DNA of 64,000 nucleotides from CALBPI01 sp038524795 (GTDB lineage Bacteria > Pseudomonadota > Gammaproteobacteria > Steroidobacterales > Woeseiaceae). Of this stretch, positions 34,101 to 42,292 are shown piece by piece (positions within the stretch are counted from its first letter, which is position 1; each line of letters opens with the position of its first letter). Location of the stretch: positions 124,001 through 188,000 of the forward strand of contig JBCBIJ010000005.1 in assembly GCA_038524795.1 (NCBI GenBank). The letters are read 5' to 3'. The notes under the pieces are model-generated. The model saw nothing but the letters and a program-made list of their open reading frames with translations, had not been told where the DNA came from and did no database searches. The position numbers and the translations under genes are program-made.

Positions 34101-34767
34101 ACTGCTGCGGATGATCGATGAGGACGGCAACGTCATCCCGCCGGGCACATTCATTGCTGCAGCGGAGCGCTACGACCGCATGCAGGCGCTCGATCGTTGG
34201 GTGGTCGCCGAGGCGCTTGCCCACGCCGATCAGGGCGACCCCGAACAACCGGCCGCTTACACCTTATCGATCAACCTCTCGGGCAACTCGTTGTCCGATG
34301 ACCGGTTCCTCGAGTACATCAAAGACGTGTTGGCCGAGACGCCGCTGTGCAAGGGCGGCGTGTGCTTCGAGATCACGGAGACTGCGGCTATCGCCAACCT
34401 CAATCGCGTGCGCCACTTTATGTCCGAGCTCAAGAAGCTTGGTTGCCTGTTCTCACTCGACGATTTCGGCAGCGGCCTGTCATCGTTCGCCTACCTGAAG
34501 AATCTGCCTGTCGACTTCCTCAAGGTCGATGGCGCCTTTATCAAGAACGTCGCCCGCGATGATGTTGACCAGAGCATGGTGGCGGCCATTCAGCAGGTGG
34601 CCCAGGCGATGGGTATTCGCGCCGTCGCAGAGCACGTCGAGGACGAGGCTACGCGCGTCCGGCTGGCCGAGATTGGTGTGCCGCTCGTGCAGGGTTTCCA
34701 CATCGCGAGGCCCGCGCCCGTGCGCCGGTTCTCGCCCTGGTCCGCTGAGGCATCGCGTCGCGCTTGA
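31117..34767 (+). CDS. PAS/GAF sensor diguanylate cyclase-phosphodiesterase (GGDEF-EAL)
   Basis: A 1216-residue soluble c-di-GMP enzyme. The order is an N-terminal helical segment (1-95), PAS (about 98-215), PAS (227-350), GAF (360-520), PAS (524-650), PAS (656-775), GGDEF (781-945) and EAL (970-1210). The cyclase signature GGDEF is intact (about 861-865), but the product-inhibition RxxD site is HIND. The phosphodiesterase keeps EITET, LDDFGSGLSSF and LKVDGAFI, with ELLLR at the EAL position, so both activities are plausible. No membrane helix is seen. Start 31117 (Met-Met-His-Pro) is chosen because the upstream frame to 30886 is Arg-rich and unlike coding sequence. The ligands of the sensor domains are unknown. 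Confidence 0.9.
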   Translation: MMHPILKAQLSEATRGQGTTSSLDIGRLIELVGAFYESLDGGNLPLDDVLAASTLVLDRSAAVTVPPKPAPAALSPTDTTMAVSMASNSGIRARFSGIHMDDLRTVLDSIADMVLTVDNEGLIQFSNRVAVKFFAPDQRSLAGRALSEFLPISQGVDVGTFLDPFVAELDRTNPDLIGGEISGCHIDGRGYRIELTASRMSALGAGEFVICMRDVSARAAAAAALRENEERYRALVEHAPEAILVFDAGSNQFIDANDHASTLFNLPRKRLLASGFFGLRDVSNGVETSAEQKRIETFLQRALQGGQPTFEWIYHSRGGVELPCEVRLSRMPAEDRDLVRVSVNSIAGRKRRELVDYSEKKLLEMIASGVSFKKVMRALCRTAERVVGNCRASIMLVDVNRSDLLLHSAPAFGDADLKAIRRLPLDEPRLSCGVAIATGKPVITPDVFAHRAWSDHHFLARRLGFVSAWSFPVTGVDTGAAATIDVYFEEKREPTTDELDWLGSLSRLAGIAIGRERNRAALSQSEGRFRGLFENVVEGVYIASTDGRIISANPALVAMLGYADEDDLIENARRKTAYANRQDAQFFEREIEDEGEVRGFEAIMLRRDATPIEVIENARAVDYANGERCIEGTISDITERKQAERRIFAEKERAEVTLKSIGDGVITTDAEGRIEYLNPVAEDLTGWSLRAVRGEPVEDLLTLINEHSREMVDNPITRCLNEGRVITMSGPTLLIDRSGQEIAIQNSTAPIRDRKGHTVGSVMVFHDVSAEGRLSRKLSYQATHDALTGFINRQEFENVLERAIARRRTNPTHQYALLYIDIDQFKIVNDTFGHTAGDELIRQISACLQTSIHINDTVARLGGDEFGLLLSNCDADRATDIAEVIRATVEGYRFEWQHSVQAVTASIGIVMLDRENATVGALLSAADVACFAAKDMGRNRFHLYREGDAGVRHQEMHWLNRINRALEESRFELYFQPIAHTVAPEEGPDCTHYELLLRMIDEDGNVIPPGTFIAAAERYDRMQALDRWVVAEALAHADQGDPEQPAAYTLSINLSGNSLSDDRFLEYIKDVLAETPLCKGGVCFEITETAAIANLNRVRHFMSELKKLGCLFSLDDFGSGLSSFAYLKNLPVDFLKVDGAFIKNVARDDVDQSMVAAIQQVAQAMGIRAVAEHVEDEATRVRLAEIGVPLVQGFHIARPAPVRRFSPWSAEASRRA

Positions 34768-34797
34768 GCCCAAGTCCCAGTGCGATAGACTGGGGGC

Positions 34798-34830
34798 ATG
34801 AATTTGTTTGACGCGCGCCGCGCCCCGTAA
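34798..34830 (+). CDS. Possible 10-codon leader ORF before the amidohydrolase gene
   Basis: The frame MNLFDARRAP begins 6 bases after a TAGACT hexamer (34786-34791), with no Shine-Dalgarno sequence, and stops 5 bases before the next gene's ATG, which itself has no ribosome site. This would suit termination-reinitiation from a leaderless transcript. The coding evidence is only positional. Confidence 0.28.
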   Translation: MNLFDARRAP

Positions 34831-34835
34831 CGCGT

Positions 34836-35717
34836 ATGGCGCCAGCATTGCTCGGACCCAACGAGCCGCCGCCTTACGAAATCCTTAACGCAGACGCGAC
34901 GCGCCCGCTCCTGCTCGTGTGCGAGCACGCCAGTCGCAGGGTTCCCGACCAGCTTCATGGCGCCTACCCCGAGACACTGCTGGAAACGCACTACGGTTGC
35001 GACATCGGCACCGAGCCGCTGATCCGTCAGCTTGCCGAAGCGCTCGGGGCCCGCGCGGTCATTGCGCGCTATTCGCGCATCGTGATCGACTGCAATCGCC
35101 GGCTTGATGATCGGACACTGTTACTCGCCGACAGCGACCTGGGCCCGATCCCTGCCAACAGTGAACTCAGCGAGGCGGAACGCCAGGCGCGCGTTGACGA
35201 CATCTACGTCCCGTTCCACGCCGCGGTGGCGCGCGAGCTGCGCGAGCTGTCGACGGGCTTGTCGTCTCCTGTTTACGTGGCCATCCACAGTTTCACGCCC
35301 GAGCTTACTGGGTCAGCGCGCCCCTGGGACATGGGCGTGATGTGGGACGCCGATCCGCGTCTGGCGCAGCGCCTGCACGAGGTGCTGCACCGGGAACCCG
35401 GAATACTGATCGGCGACAACGAACCGTATTCCGGAAAGTACGCGGCTGATTTTTCGGTCGATTTCCACGCCGAGCGCGCCGGGCTTGCCAACGTGGCCAT
35501 CGAGATTCGCCAGGACCACCTGCGCACAGCGGCAGGTGTATCGGCCTGGGCGGTTCGCCTTGCCACGGCACTCGATGAACTCGCGCGCGCGCCGGACCTG
35601 GCGCACCCGCTGGCCGCGCGACCGGCGGCTGATTTTGAAAAGGAAGCGGGGCTCATTGCCGCCGCGGATCAGGCACTTTTGGGGGCGCACGAAGGGGGAT
35701 CACGTTATGGCGGTTAA
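34836..35717 (+). CDS. N-formylglutamate amidohydrolase-like protein
   Basis: A 293-residue member of the N-formylglutamate amidohydrolase (HutG-like) family, zinc hydrolases with a phosphorylase/hydrolase fold. Visible signatures are LLLVCEHASRRVPDQL, HYGCDIGTEPLIRQLA, ARYSRIVIDCNR, VAIHSFTPEL and YSGKYAADFSVDFHAE. True HutG removes formate from N-formylglutamate in histidine degradation, but no other hut gene is present. The 11-base overlap with the YbdK-type gene suggests a joint role in gamma-glutamyl or N-acyl amino acid chemistry. The start has no ribosome site and may be coupled to a tiny ORF just upstream. Confidence 0.86.
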   Translation: MAPALLGPNEPPPYEILNADATRPLLLVCEHASRRVPDQLHGAYPETLLETHYGCDIGTEPLIRQLAEALGARAVIARYSRIVIDCNRRLDDRTLLLADSDLGPIPANSELSEAERQARVDDIYVPFHAAVARELRELSTGLSSPVYVAIHSFTPELTGSARPWDMGVMWDADPRLAQRLHEVLHREPGILIGDNEPYSGKYAADFSVDFHAERAGLANVAIEIRQDHLRTAAGVSAWAVRLATALDELARAPDLAHPLAARPAADFEKEAGLIAAADQALLGAHEGGSRYGG

Positions 35718-36849
35718 GGCACCGACATTTACGATGGGGATCGAGGAGGAATACCTGCTCGTCGATGCCACGACAGGCGAGCTGGCATCGGAGCCACCGC
35801 CCGCGATGCTTGAGGAGTGTCAGAAGGCCGGCGAGGGCCAGGTCAGCCCCGAGTTCATGCAGTCGCAGATCGAGATCGGCACGCGCGTCTGCAAGAACAT
35901 CACGGAGGCGCGTGACGACCTGGCCAGGCTGCGCAATCTCGTTATCGATACTGCCGCCGAGCACGGCCTCGCGCCCATTGCCGCCTCGACGCACCCCACC
36001 GCGCAATGGTGGGCGCAGAAGCCAACCGAAAAATTGCGTTACCAGGCGCTGGCCGCGGAAATGCAGACTCCGGGCCGCCGTCTCATCATCTGTGGCATGC
36101 ACGTGCACGTCGGCGTCGAAGACGACGCCGTGCGCATCGACATGATGAACCAGATGAGCTATTTCCTGCCGCACTTGCTGGCGCTGTCGACGTCATCGCC
36201 GTTCTGGGATCGTCGCAACACGGGCCTGAAGTCCTACCGCTTGACGGTCTTCGATGCACTGCCGCGTACGGGTATTCCCGAGCGCTTCGCGAGCTACGCT
36301 GAGTTCAGCCGTCACGTCGAGATCCTGCGCCGCGCGGGCCTGATCGAAGACGCGACAAAGATCTGGTGGGACCAGCGTCCGAGCATTCGCTACCCCACGC
36401 TCGAGACGCGTGTCATGGATGTCGCCACGCTGCTCGATGATGCGCTGGCACTGGCGGCGCTTATCGTGTGTCTCATGCGCATGTTCTGGCGGCTGCGCAC
36501 GCATAATCAGCGCTGGCGTATCTACACGCCCATGCTGATCAACGAAAACCGCTGGCGCGCGATTCGCTACGGCTTCGACGCCGGCATGGTTGATCTCGCC
36601 AAGGGCGACGTTATTCCCTTCTCGGAACTGCTCGAGGAGATCATCGAGCTCGTCGCCGAGGATGCCGATGCGCTGGGCTGCACGAATGAGATCCTCTCGC
36701 TCAGGAACATCCTTGAGCGCGGCAGCAGCGCGCACCGCCAGGTGGCCTGTTACGAGCAGGCGATTGCGGAGGGCAAGAGCGAAGACGATGCGCTCACGGC
36801 CGTCGTACGCCAACTCATCAACGAGACCGCGGCGCACCGCCAAAACTGA
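35707..36849 (+). CDS. YbdK-type carboxylate-amine ligase (GCS2 family)
   Basis: A 380-residue member of glutamate-cysteine ligase family 2. It has the N-terminal ATP/Mg motif FTMGIEEEYLLVD, then QSQIEIGTRVCKNITEA, IICGMHVHVGVED, RRNTGLKSYRLTVFDALPRTG and RYPTLETRVMDV. These enzymes form gamma-glutamyl-type amide bonds using ATP; E. coli YbdK has weak glutamate-cysteine ligase activity. The gene overlaps the preceding amidohydrolase by 11 bases, so both are made from one transcript. Its physiological substrate is not known for most members. The length matches the family (about 370-380). Confidence 0.9.
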   Translation: MAVKAPTFTMGIEEEYLLVDATTGELASEPPPAMLEECQKAGEGQVSPEFMQSQIEIGTRVCKNITEARDDLARLRNLVIDTAAEHGLAPIAASTHPTAQWWAQKPTEKLRYQALAAEMQTPGRRLIICGMHVHVGVEDDAVRIDMMNQMSYFLPHLLALSTSSPFWDRRNTGLKSYRLTVFDALPRTGIPERFASYAEFSRHVEILRRAGLIEDATKIWWDQRPSIRYPTLETRVMDVATLLDDALALAALIVCLMRMFWRLRTHNQRWRIYTPMLINENRWRAIRYGFDAGMVDLAKGDVIPFSELLEEIIELVAEDADALGCTNEILSLRNILERGSSAHRQVACYEQAIAEGKSEDDALTAVVRQLINETAAHRQN

Positions 36850-36926
36850 GTCGGGCTAAGCGGCGGTCGAGGCCGTTTTCTGCGATAATTACGGGCTATT
36901 CGAAACCTGTCAGAGGCGGGTGCCCC

Positions 36927-37970
36927 ATGGCCCTTCTGCTCGAAAAACATGACATCCAGGCGATCGTGGCCGAAGTAGGCCTTGCGGAACTCATGGACCG
37001 CGTCATCGATCACCTTGCCGAGGATTTTGGTCGCTGGGAAGGCTTCGACAAGTCACCGCGTACGGCCAACCACTACCCGCACGGCGTGATTGAGCTGATG
37101 CCGATCTCCAACGAAGATTGGTACAGCTTCAAGTACGTCACAGGCCACCCGCGCAACCCGCTTGATGGCAAGCTGACCGTCGCGGCATTCGGCGCGCTCG
37201 CGGAGGCCTCCAGCGGCTATCCGGTCATGGTGTCGGAGATGACGCTGCTGACGGCCATTCGAACTGCGGCAACATCGGTGTTCGCAGCGCGGCTGCTCGC
37301 GCGACCCGACTCGCGCACGATGGCGCTCATTGGCACCGGCTGCCAGGCCGAGTTTCAGTCCTACGCCTTTCACCACTCGTTCGGCATCGACACCGTACGA
37401 TTCTACGATGTCGATCCGGACGCTTGCCGGAAGTTCGCGCGCAACATGGCGGGGCACCCCCTGCGGCTCGTGCGTTGCGACAGCATCGATGAAGCCTGCG
37501 AAGGGGCGGACATCGTCTCTACGGTCACGGCCGACAAGGCCAATCGAACAGTTGTCGGTCGCAAGCACCTGGTGCCCGGTCGACACTTCAATGGGGTTGG
37601 CGGCGACTGCCCGGGCAAAACCGAACTCGCGCCCGACATGCTGGCCGACCTGAAGATCGCTGTGGAGTACGAGCCGCAGTCGCGAATCGAGGGCGAGATT
37701 CAAGCCCTGCCGGCCGATAAGCCCGTGACTGAACTCTGGCAGGTGCTCAATGGCACGGCGCCCGTGCGCACGAGCGACGAGGACATGACCTTATTTGACT
37801 CGGTTGGCTTCGCCATCGAGGACTTCTCGGTGTTACGCTGCATCTACGGGATTGCCAATGACGGCGGATTCGGGCGTCGCTCGACGCTCGTGTTTGCGCC
37901 TGATGATCCCAAGGACCTGTACTCGGAGCTTGCGGTACCGGCACTGCCGAAGCGCGTCGCTGCCATGTAA
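36927..37970 (+). CDS. Ornithine cyclodeaminase family protein
   Basis: A 347-residue NAD-dependent ornithine cyclodeaminase/mu-crystallin family enzyme, which typically converts ornithine to proline and ammonia. Characteristic segments are HGVIELMPISNEDWYSFKYV, the Rossmann motif ALIGTGCQAEFQSYAFH, VVGRKHLVPGRHFNGVGGD and the C-terminal TLFDSVGFAIEDFSVLR. The longer length and these motifs resemble true ornithine cyclodeaminase more than the ketimine reductases, but related imine reductases cannot be excluded. It lies 77 bases after the YbdK gene and 69 before the Mo-hydroxylase pair, all on the plus strand. Confidence 0.88.
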   Translation: MALLLEKHDIQAIVAEVGLAELMDRVIDHLAEDFGRWEGFDKSPRTANHYPHGVIELMPISNEDWYSFKYVTGHPRNPLDGKLTVAAFGALAEASSGYPVMVSEMTLLTAIRTAATSVFAARLLARPDSRTMALIGTGCQAEFQSYAFHHSFGIDTVRFYDVDPDACRKFARNMAGHPLRLVRCDSIDEACEGADIVSTVTADKANRTVVGRKHLVPGRHFNGVGGDCPGKTELAPDMLADLKIAVEYEPQSRIEGEIQALPADKPVTELWQVLNGTAPVRTSDEDMTLFDSVGFAIEDFSVLRCIYGIANDGGFGRRSTLVFAPDDPKDLYSELAVPALPKRVAAM

Positions 37971-38039
37971 GTCGCGCTGACCGCCACCTCCGGGGAACCA
38001 TCGATTCACCCACCGCGCGAGCGGCGAAGGAGGCAGGCA

Positions 38040-38507
38040 ATGAAAGTCGAGTTTTCCGTTAACGGCGAGCCACGGACGGTCGACGTCCCGGGCGACAAGC
38101 CCGTGCTCTGGGTCGTCCGCGAGGACCTCAAGCTCACGGCCAGCAAGTTTGGCTGCGGTATCGGCCAGTGCGGTGCCTGTACCGTGCTGCTGGATGGCAA
38201 CATGACGCGATCCTGCGGTTTGCCGATCTCGGCCGTTGCCGGTCGCGAAATCACTACGCTTGAGGGCGCCGACGATGCTGTCGCCACGGCCGTGCGCGAC
38301 GCCTGGCGGGCGCTTGACGTGGTGCAGTGCGGCTACTGCCAGAGCGGCCAGATGATGAGCGCCATTGCCTTGCTGCGCAGTAATCCGTCGCCTGACGATG
38401 CGGCCATCGATGCGGCCATGAGCGGCAATCTGTGCCGCTGTGCAACCTACCAGCGCATCCGCAAGGCCATTCATCAGGCCGCTGGCGAGCTTGGAGGTGC
38501 GGCATGA
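38040..38507 (+). CDS. 2Fe-2S subunit of IorA-type molybdenum hydroxylase
   Basis: A 155-residue electron-transfer subunit with two [2Fe-2S] clusters. A plant-type ferredoxin domain (CGIGQCGACTVLLDG) comes first. It is followed by the four-helix domain with CGYCQSGQMM and the final pair NLCRCATYQRI. It matches the small subunit of isoquinoline 1-oxidoreductase (IorA) and related aldehyde oxidases. It overlaps the large subunit gene by four bases (ATGA), a classic coupling. It would pass electrons from the Mo centre to an acceptor; no FAD subunit gene is present, as is usual for IorAB-type enzymes. Confidence 0.94.
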   Translation: MKVEFSVNGEPRTVDVPGDKPVLWVVREDLKLTASKFGCGIGQCGACTVLLDGNMTRSCGLPISAVAGREITTLEGADDAVATAVRDAWRALDVVQCGYCQSGQMMSAIALLRSNPSPDDAAIDAAMSGNLCRCATYQRIRKAIHQAAGELGGAA

Positions 38508-40726
38508 AGCGCTACATCGATGCAGCAGCAGTCACCGCCGCTCCGGCGCTCTCGCGGCGGAGGTTTCTGACCGTTACGACGCTCGGTGGCGCCGGCTTTG
38601 TGGTCGGCTGCGGTCAGCGCGAGCAGGCACCCGCCGCCGCAGCGGCGCCGGCTCCTGCGGCGGCTGAACCCGCCCCGGAGCCCATTAGTCTTGAAACGCT
38701 CAATGCGTTTGTGCGAATCGGTAGTGACGACACCGTCACCGCCGTGGTCAAGCACCTTGATAAGGGGCAGGGCGTCACGACGGGCCTCCCCTCGATCGTG
38801 GCCGAAGAGCTCGATGCGGACTGGTCGCAGATGCGTTTCGAGTTCGCACCCGCAGACGCAGAAAAGTACGCCAACCTGTTCTTTGGCGTGCAGGGTACGG
38901 GCGGCTCGACCGCCATCGCCAACTCATGGATGCAATACCGCACGGCCGCGGCCGGCGCGCGCGCGATGCTCGTAGGTGCCGCGGCGAAGCGCTGGTCGGT
39001 GCCTGCTTCTGAGATTTCCGTCGAGGCCGGAATCGTGAGCCACCCGTCGGGCCAGTCCGCCCGATTCGGCGAGCTGGCCGCCGACGCGGCCGGCGAATCG
39101 CCGCCCGATACGCCAACGCTCAAGGCCCCGGAGGACTTTAAGCTGCTCGGTACCGATCTGCCGCGCATCGATTCCGCAGCCAAGACAGACGGCAGCGCGC
39201 AGTACACGATCGACGCAGACCTGCCTGGTATGAAAGTGGCGCTTGTCGCCCATTCACCGCGCTTCGGTGGGCGTGTGGCCTCGTTCGATGCCACGGCGGC
39301 GCAGGCCGTTGCGGGCGTGAGCGAAGTCATCGAGGTGCCAACCGGCGTCGCCGTGGTTGCCGACAGCTTCTGGTCGGCGCGCAAGGGCCGCGACGCACTC
39401 AAGATCGAGTGGGACGACAGCGACGCGGAGCTGCGTGGCAGCGACGAGATCATGGCGGACTACCGCGAGATGGCTGCGACACCCGGTGTCACTGCCAGCG
39501 ATGGCGGTGATGTCGGTGCGACCCTCGACAACGCAAGCCAGGTCGTCGAGCTGACGTTTGAAACCCCATTCCTCGCGCACGCCACCATGGAGCCCATGGA
39601 CTGCGTCGTGCGGCTTGATGAATCCGGTTGTGAGATCTGGACGGGTTCCCAGTTACAGACTGTCGATCAGCAGGTGGCAGCCGCCGTGGCGGGTGTTCCC
39701 ATGGGGCAGGTGCGCGTGAACACGCTGTTTGCGGGTGGCAGCTTCGGCCGCCGCGCCGTGCCCAACAGCGACTACATCGCCGAGGCGGTCTCTGTCGCGC
39801 GGGCGAGCCAGGGCAATGATCCCGTAAAGCTTATCTGGACGCGCGAGGACGACTTCAATTCCGGGCACTTCCGGCCCATGAGCCTGCACGTCATGCGCGC
39901 GGGCATCGATGCCGCGGGTCAGCCTGTGGGCTGGTCGCACCGCATCGTGACGCAGTCGATCCTCTCGGGCACCCCGTTCGAAGGCATGATCAGCAATGGC
40001 GTCGACCCTTCAACAGTCGAAGGCGCCGCCAATTTGCCGTATGCCGTGAAGCAATTGCAGGTTGATGTGCACACGCCACGCATCGGTGTTCCGGTGCTCT
40101 GGTGGCGCTCAGTCGGGCACACTCAGAACGGCTGGGTCACCGAGGTCATGATCGATCAACTCGCGCATGCGGCCAAAGCTGACCCCGTCGAGTACCGGCT
40201 CGGTTTGCTTGAGGCGCACCCGCGTCACCGCGGCGTTCTGGAGCGGGCTGCAAGTGCAGCGGGTTGGTCAGAGCCCGCGCCCGAAGGCCGTTTCCGAGGC
40301 GTGGCGGTTCACGAGTCGTTCTCAAGCTTTGTTGCACAAGTTGCTGAAATTACAGTTGATTCAGGTGGGCGTCTGACGGTGCATCGCGTGGTCTGCGCCG
40401 TCGACTGTGGTTTTGCAATCAACCCCGACGTAGTGCGCGCCCAGATGGAAGGCGGCATCGGTATGGGCCTGGGCGCGTTCCTGCGCGAGGCTGTCATGTT
40501 CAGCGAGGGCCAGGTGCTCTCGAATAACTACCACCTCTACCGGCCGCTGCGCATTAACGAGATGCCCGAGGTTGAGGTGCACATCGTCAACTCGGGCGAA
40601 GCCCCGACGGGCGTCGGCGAGCCCGGCTTGCCGCCCATCGCGCCCGCCGTCACCAACGCGATCTTTGCCGCGACGGGGCAGCTCATCACAACGCTGCCGC
40701 TCGGCAATCAGCTCAGCGCAGGCTGA
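38504..40726 (+). CDS. Molybdopterin-binding large subunit (IorB-type)
   Basis: A 740-residue xanthine dehydrogenase-family catalytic subunit. The N-terminus has a Tat motif (SRRRFLTVTTLGG, 17-29) and a possible lipobox VVGC, so the folded Mo enzyme is exported to the periplasm. Motifs include GSTAIANSWMQYRTAAAGARAM, LGTDLPRIDSAAKTDG, FGRRAVPNSDYIAEAV, LWWRSVGHTQNGWVTE and the active-site region TGVGEPGLPPIAPA, whose Glu is the conserved catalytic base. Isoquinoline 1-oxidoreductase and periplasmic aldehyde dehydrogenases share this type; the substrate is not determinable. A ribosome site GGAGG precedes the start within the small-subunit gene. Confidence 0.93.
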   Translation: MKRYIDAAAVTAAPALSRRRFLTVTTLGGAGFVVGCGQREQAPAAAAAPAPAAAEPAPEPISLETLNAFVRIGSDDTVTAVVKHLDKGQGVTTGLPSIVAEELDADWSQMRFEFAPADAEKYANLFFGVQGTGGSTAIANSWMQYRTAAAGARAMLVGAAAKRWSVPASEISVEAGIVSHPSGQSARFGELAADAAGESPPDTPTLKAPEDFKLLGTDLPRIDSAAKTDGSAQYTIDADLPGMKVALVAHSPRFGGRVASFDATAAQAVAGVSEVIEVPTGVAVVADSFWSARKGRDALKIEWDDSDAELRGSDEIMADYREMAATPGVTASDGGDVGATLDNASQVVELTFETPFLAHATMEPMDCVVRLDESGCEIWTGSQLQTVDQQVAAAVAGVPMGQVRVNTLFAGGSFGRRAVPNSDYIAEAVSVARASQGNDPVKLIWTREDDFNSGHFRPMSLHVMRAGIDAAGQPVGWSHRIVTQSILSGTPFEGMISNGVDPSTVEGAANLPYAVKQLQVDVHTPRIGVPVLWWRSVGHTQNGWVTEVMIDQLAHAAKADPVEYRLGLLEAHPRHRGVLERAASAAGWSEPAPEGRFRGVAVHESFSSFVAQVAEITVDSGGRLTVHRVVCAVDCGFAINPDVVRAQMEGGIGMGLGAFLREAVMFSEGQVLSNNYHLYRPLRINEMPEVEVHIVNSGEAPTGVGEPGLPPIAPAVTNAIFAATGQLITTLPLGNQLSAG

Positions 40727-40731
40727 GACGC

Positions 40732-42285
40732 TCAGGCGCGGGGCGCGACCATGACTTCGATAAGTCGTGGTCCGCGCACCGCGAGCGCATCTGTCAGCGC
40801 GCTGCGGTACTCGGCGGTGGTGGTGACGCGTGTCGCCGCGACACCCAGCGATGTCGAGAGCGTGGTCCAGTCGATGGCGGGCTGGGTGAGGTCGAGTAGC
40901 GAACGGGCCGTGTTCCCCACATCAGCGAGTCCCACTCGGGCCAGTTCGATGTTGAGAATCGCGTAGCTGCCGTTATTGAAGATGACGGTGGTGACGTCGA
41001 GCTGCTCGCGCGCCATCGTCCAGAGCGCCTGCAGTGTGTAGAGCCCACTGCCGTCTGCCTGCAAGGCAATGACGGGTCGGTCGGGACAGGCCACGGCCGC
41101 ACCGACGGCGACCGGCAGTCCTTGCCCAATAGCGCCGCCCGTAAGCGTGAGCCAATCGTGCGGCGCCGCGCCGGTCGTCGCGAGGAATGACGGCAAGCCC
41201 GTGGTTGCGGCCTCATCAGAGACGATGGCGCCTTCCGGAAGACATTCTGCGAGCACACCCGCCACCGATGCCGGCGTCAGCGGGCCGTCGGGCGAGACTG
41301 GGGTGACCTCCCGTACTGTGGTGACCGCGGCAGGCGCATCTAGGGCGTCCGCCAGCCGGGTCAGCGCATCGGCAACGTCGTCGCGCGCCTCACAGAGCGC
41401 GACCACATCGGCGTTGCCGGGTAACAGGCGCGACGGCTGGCCCTCGTAGGCGAAGAACGACACGGGTGCGGGCGCACCCGCGAGCACCATGGCGTCCGTT
41501 CCGGACAGGGATGCCATGGCTGCATCGCCGAAGTAGGGCAGGCGCTCGACGGCAACACGATCCGCGCCGCGTTCAACGCGTGCCGGGAACGTCTCGCAGA
41601 CGAGTCGCGCGCCCGTGGCTGCCTGAATGCGCCCCGCCGCATCGAGTGCGTCTCCGCGCAATGCCGGGCCGCCCAGGAACAGGCAGGGATTTGCACCAGC
41701 GCGCAGCGCTGCCGCTGCTGCGGCGATTGTGTCGTCGTCTGCGGTCTCGGGAAGTTGTGGCGTCACGGGCGTTGGTGACACTGCACTGTTGTTCCAGCAG
41801 TGATCCGCGTGCGCGATGAGTGTCGCAATGGCGCCAGGGTGTCGCTGCGCGGCCGCAACGGCCTCGGCGCCGGCCTGAGCCAGGTCATCGGCGGAGGTCG
41901 AGCGTCGCACCCAGTCCGACATCGGCTGCGCCAGCCCGTCGATATCCGAGGTCAGCGGTGCGTCGAGTGCGACGTGGTCAACAGCGTGATCGCCGATGAC
42001 GTTGATAATCGGGCTACGCGCGCGGCGCGCGTTGTGCAGATTGGCGAGCCCATTGGCGAAGCCTGGCCCCAGGTGTAGCAGGGTCATGGCGGGTGCGTCG
42101 GCCATGCGGCCGTAGCCATCAGCGGCGCCCGTCACGACGCCTTCGAAAAGGCCCAGAATCGCGCGCATGCCGGGCTGGCGGTCGAGCGCGGCGACCAGGT
42201 GGAGTTCGGAGGTGCCCGGGTTGGCAAAACAGGTACGCACGCCGTTTTCGGCGAGCGTGGCGATCAGAGCATCGGCGCCGTTCAT
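40732..42285 (-). CDS. TPP-dependent enzyme, acetolactate synthase-like
   Basis: A 517-residue thiamine diphosphate enzyme of the acetolactate synthase/benzoylformate decarboxylase superfamily. The Pyr domain has the catalytic Glu in GLFEGVVTGAADGYGRM. The PP domain has the Mg/TPP motif ADGSGLYTLQALWTM...NNGSYAIL, with ADGSG in place of the common GDG(S/A), and a central domain lies between. It is shorter than housekeeping IlvB (about 570) and stands alone without a regulatory subunit, so a decarboxylase or lyase role on an aromatic or aliphatic 2-oxo acid is as likely as acetolactate synthesis. The ATG at 42285 has no ribosome site and lies 7 bases after TAGACT. It is convergent with the Mo-hydroxylase pair at 5 bases. 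Confidence 0.85.
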   Translation of the reverse strand: MNGADALIATLAENGVRTCFANPGTSELHLVAALDRQPGMRAILGLFEGVVTGAADGYGRMADAPAMTLLHLGPGFANGLANLHNARRARSPIINVIGDHAVDHVALDAPLTSDIDGLAQPMSDWVRRSTSADDLAQAGAEAVAAAQRHPGAIATLIAHADHCWNNSAVSPTPVTPQLPETADDDTIAAAAAALRAGANPCLFLGGPALRGDALDAAGRIQAATGARLVCETFPARVERGADRVAVERLPYFGDAAMASLSGTDAMVLAGAPAPVSFFAYEGQPSRLLPGNADVVALCEARDDVADALTRLADALDAPAAVTTVREVTPVSPDGPLTPASVAGVLAECLPEGAIVSDEAATTGLPSFLATTGAAPHDWLTLTGGAIGQGLPVAVGAAVACPDRPVIALQADGSGLYTLQALWTMAREQLDVTTVIFNNGSYAILNIELARVGLADVGNTARSLLDLTQPAIDWTTLSTSLGVAATRVTTTAEYRSALTDALAVRGPRLIEVMVAPRA

Positions 42286-42292
42286 ACGCCGC

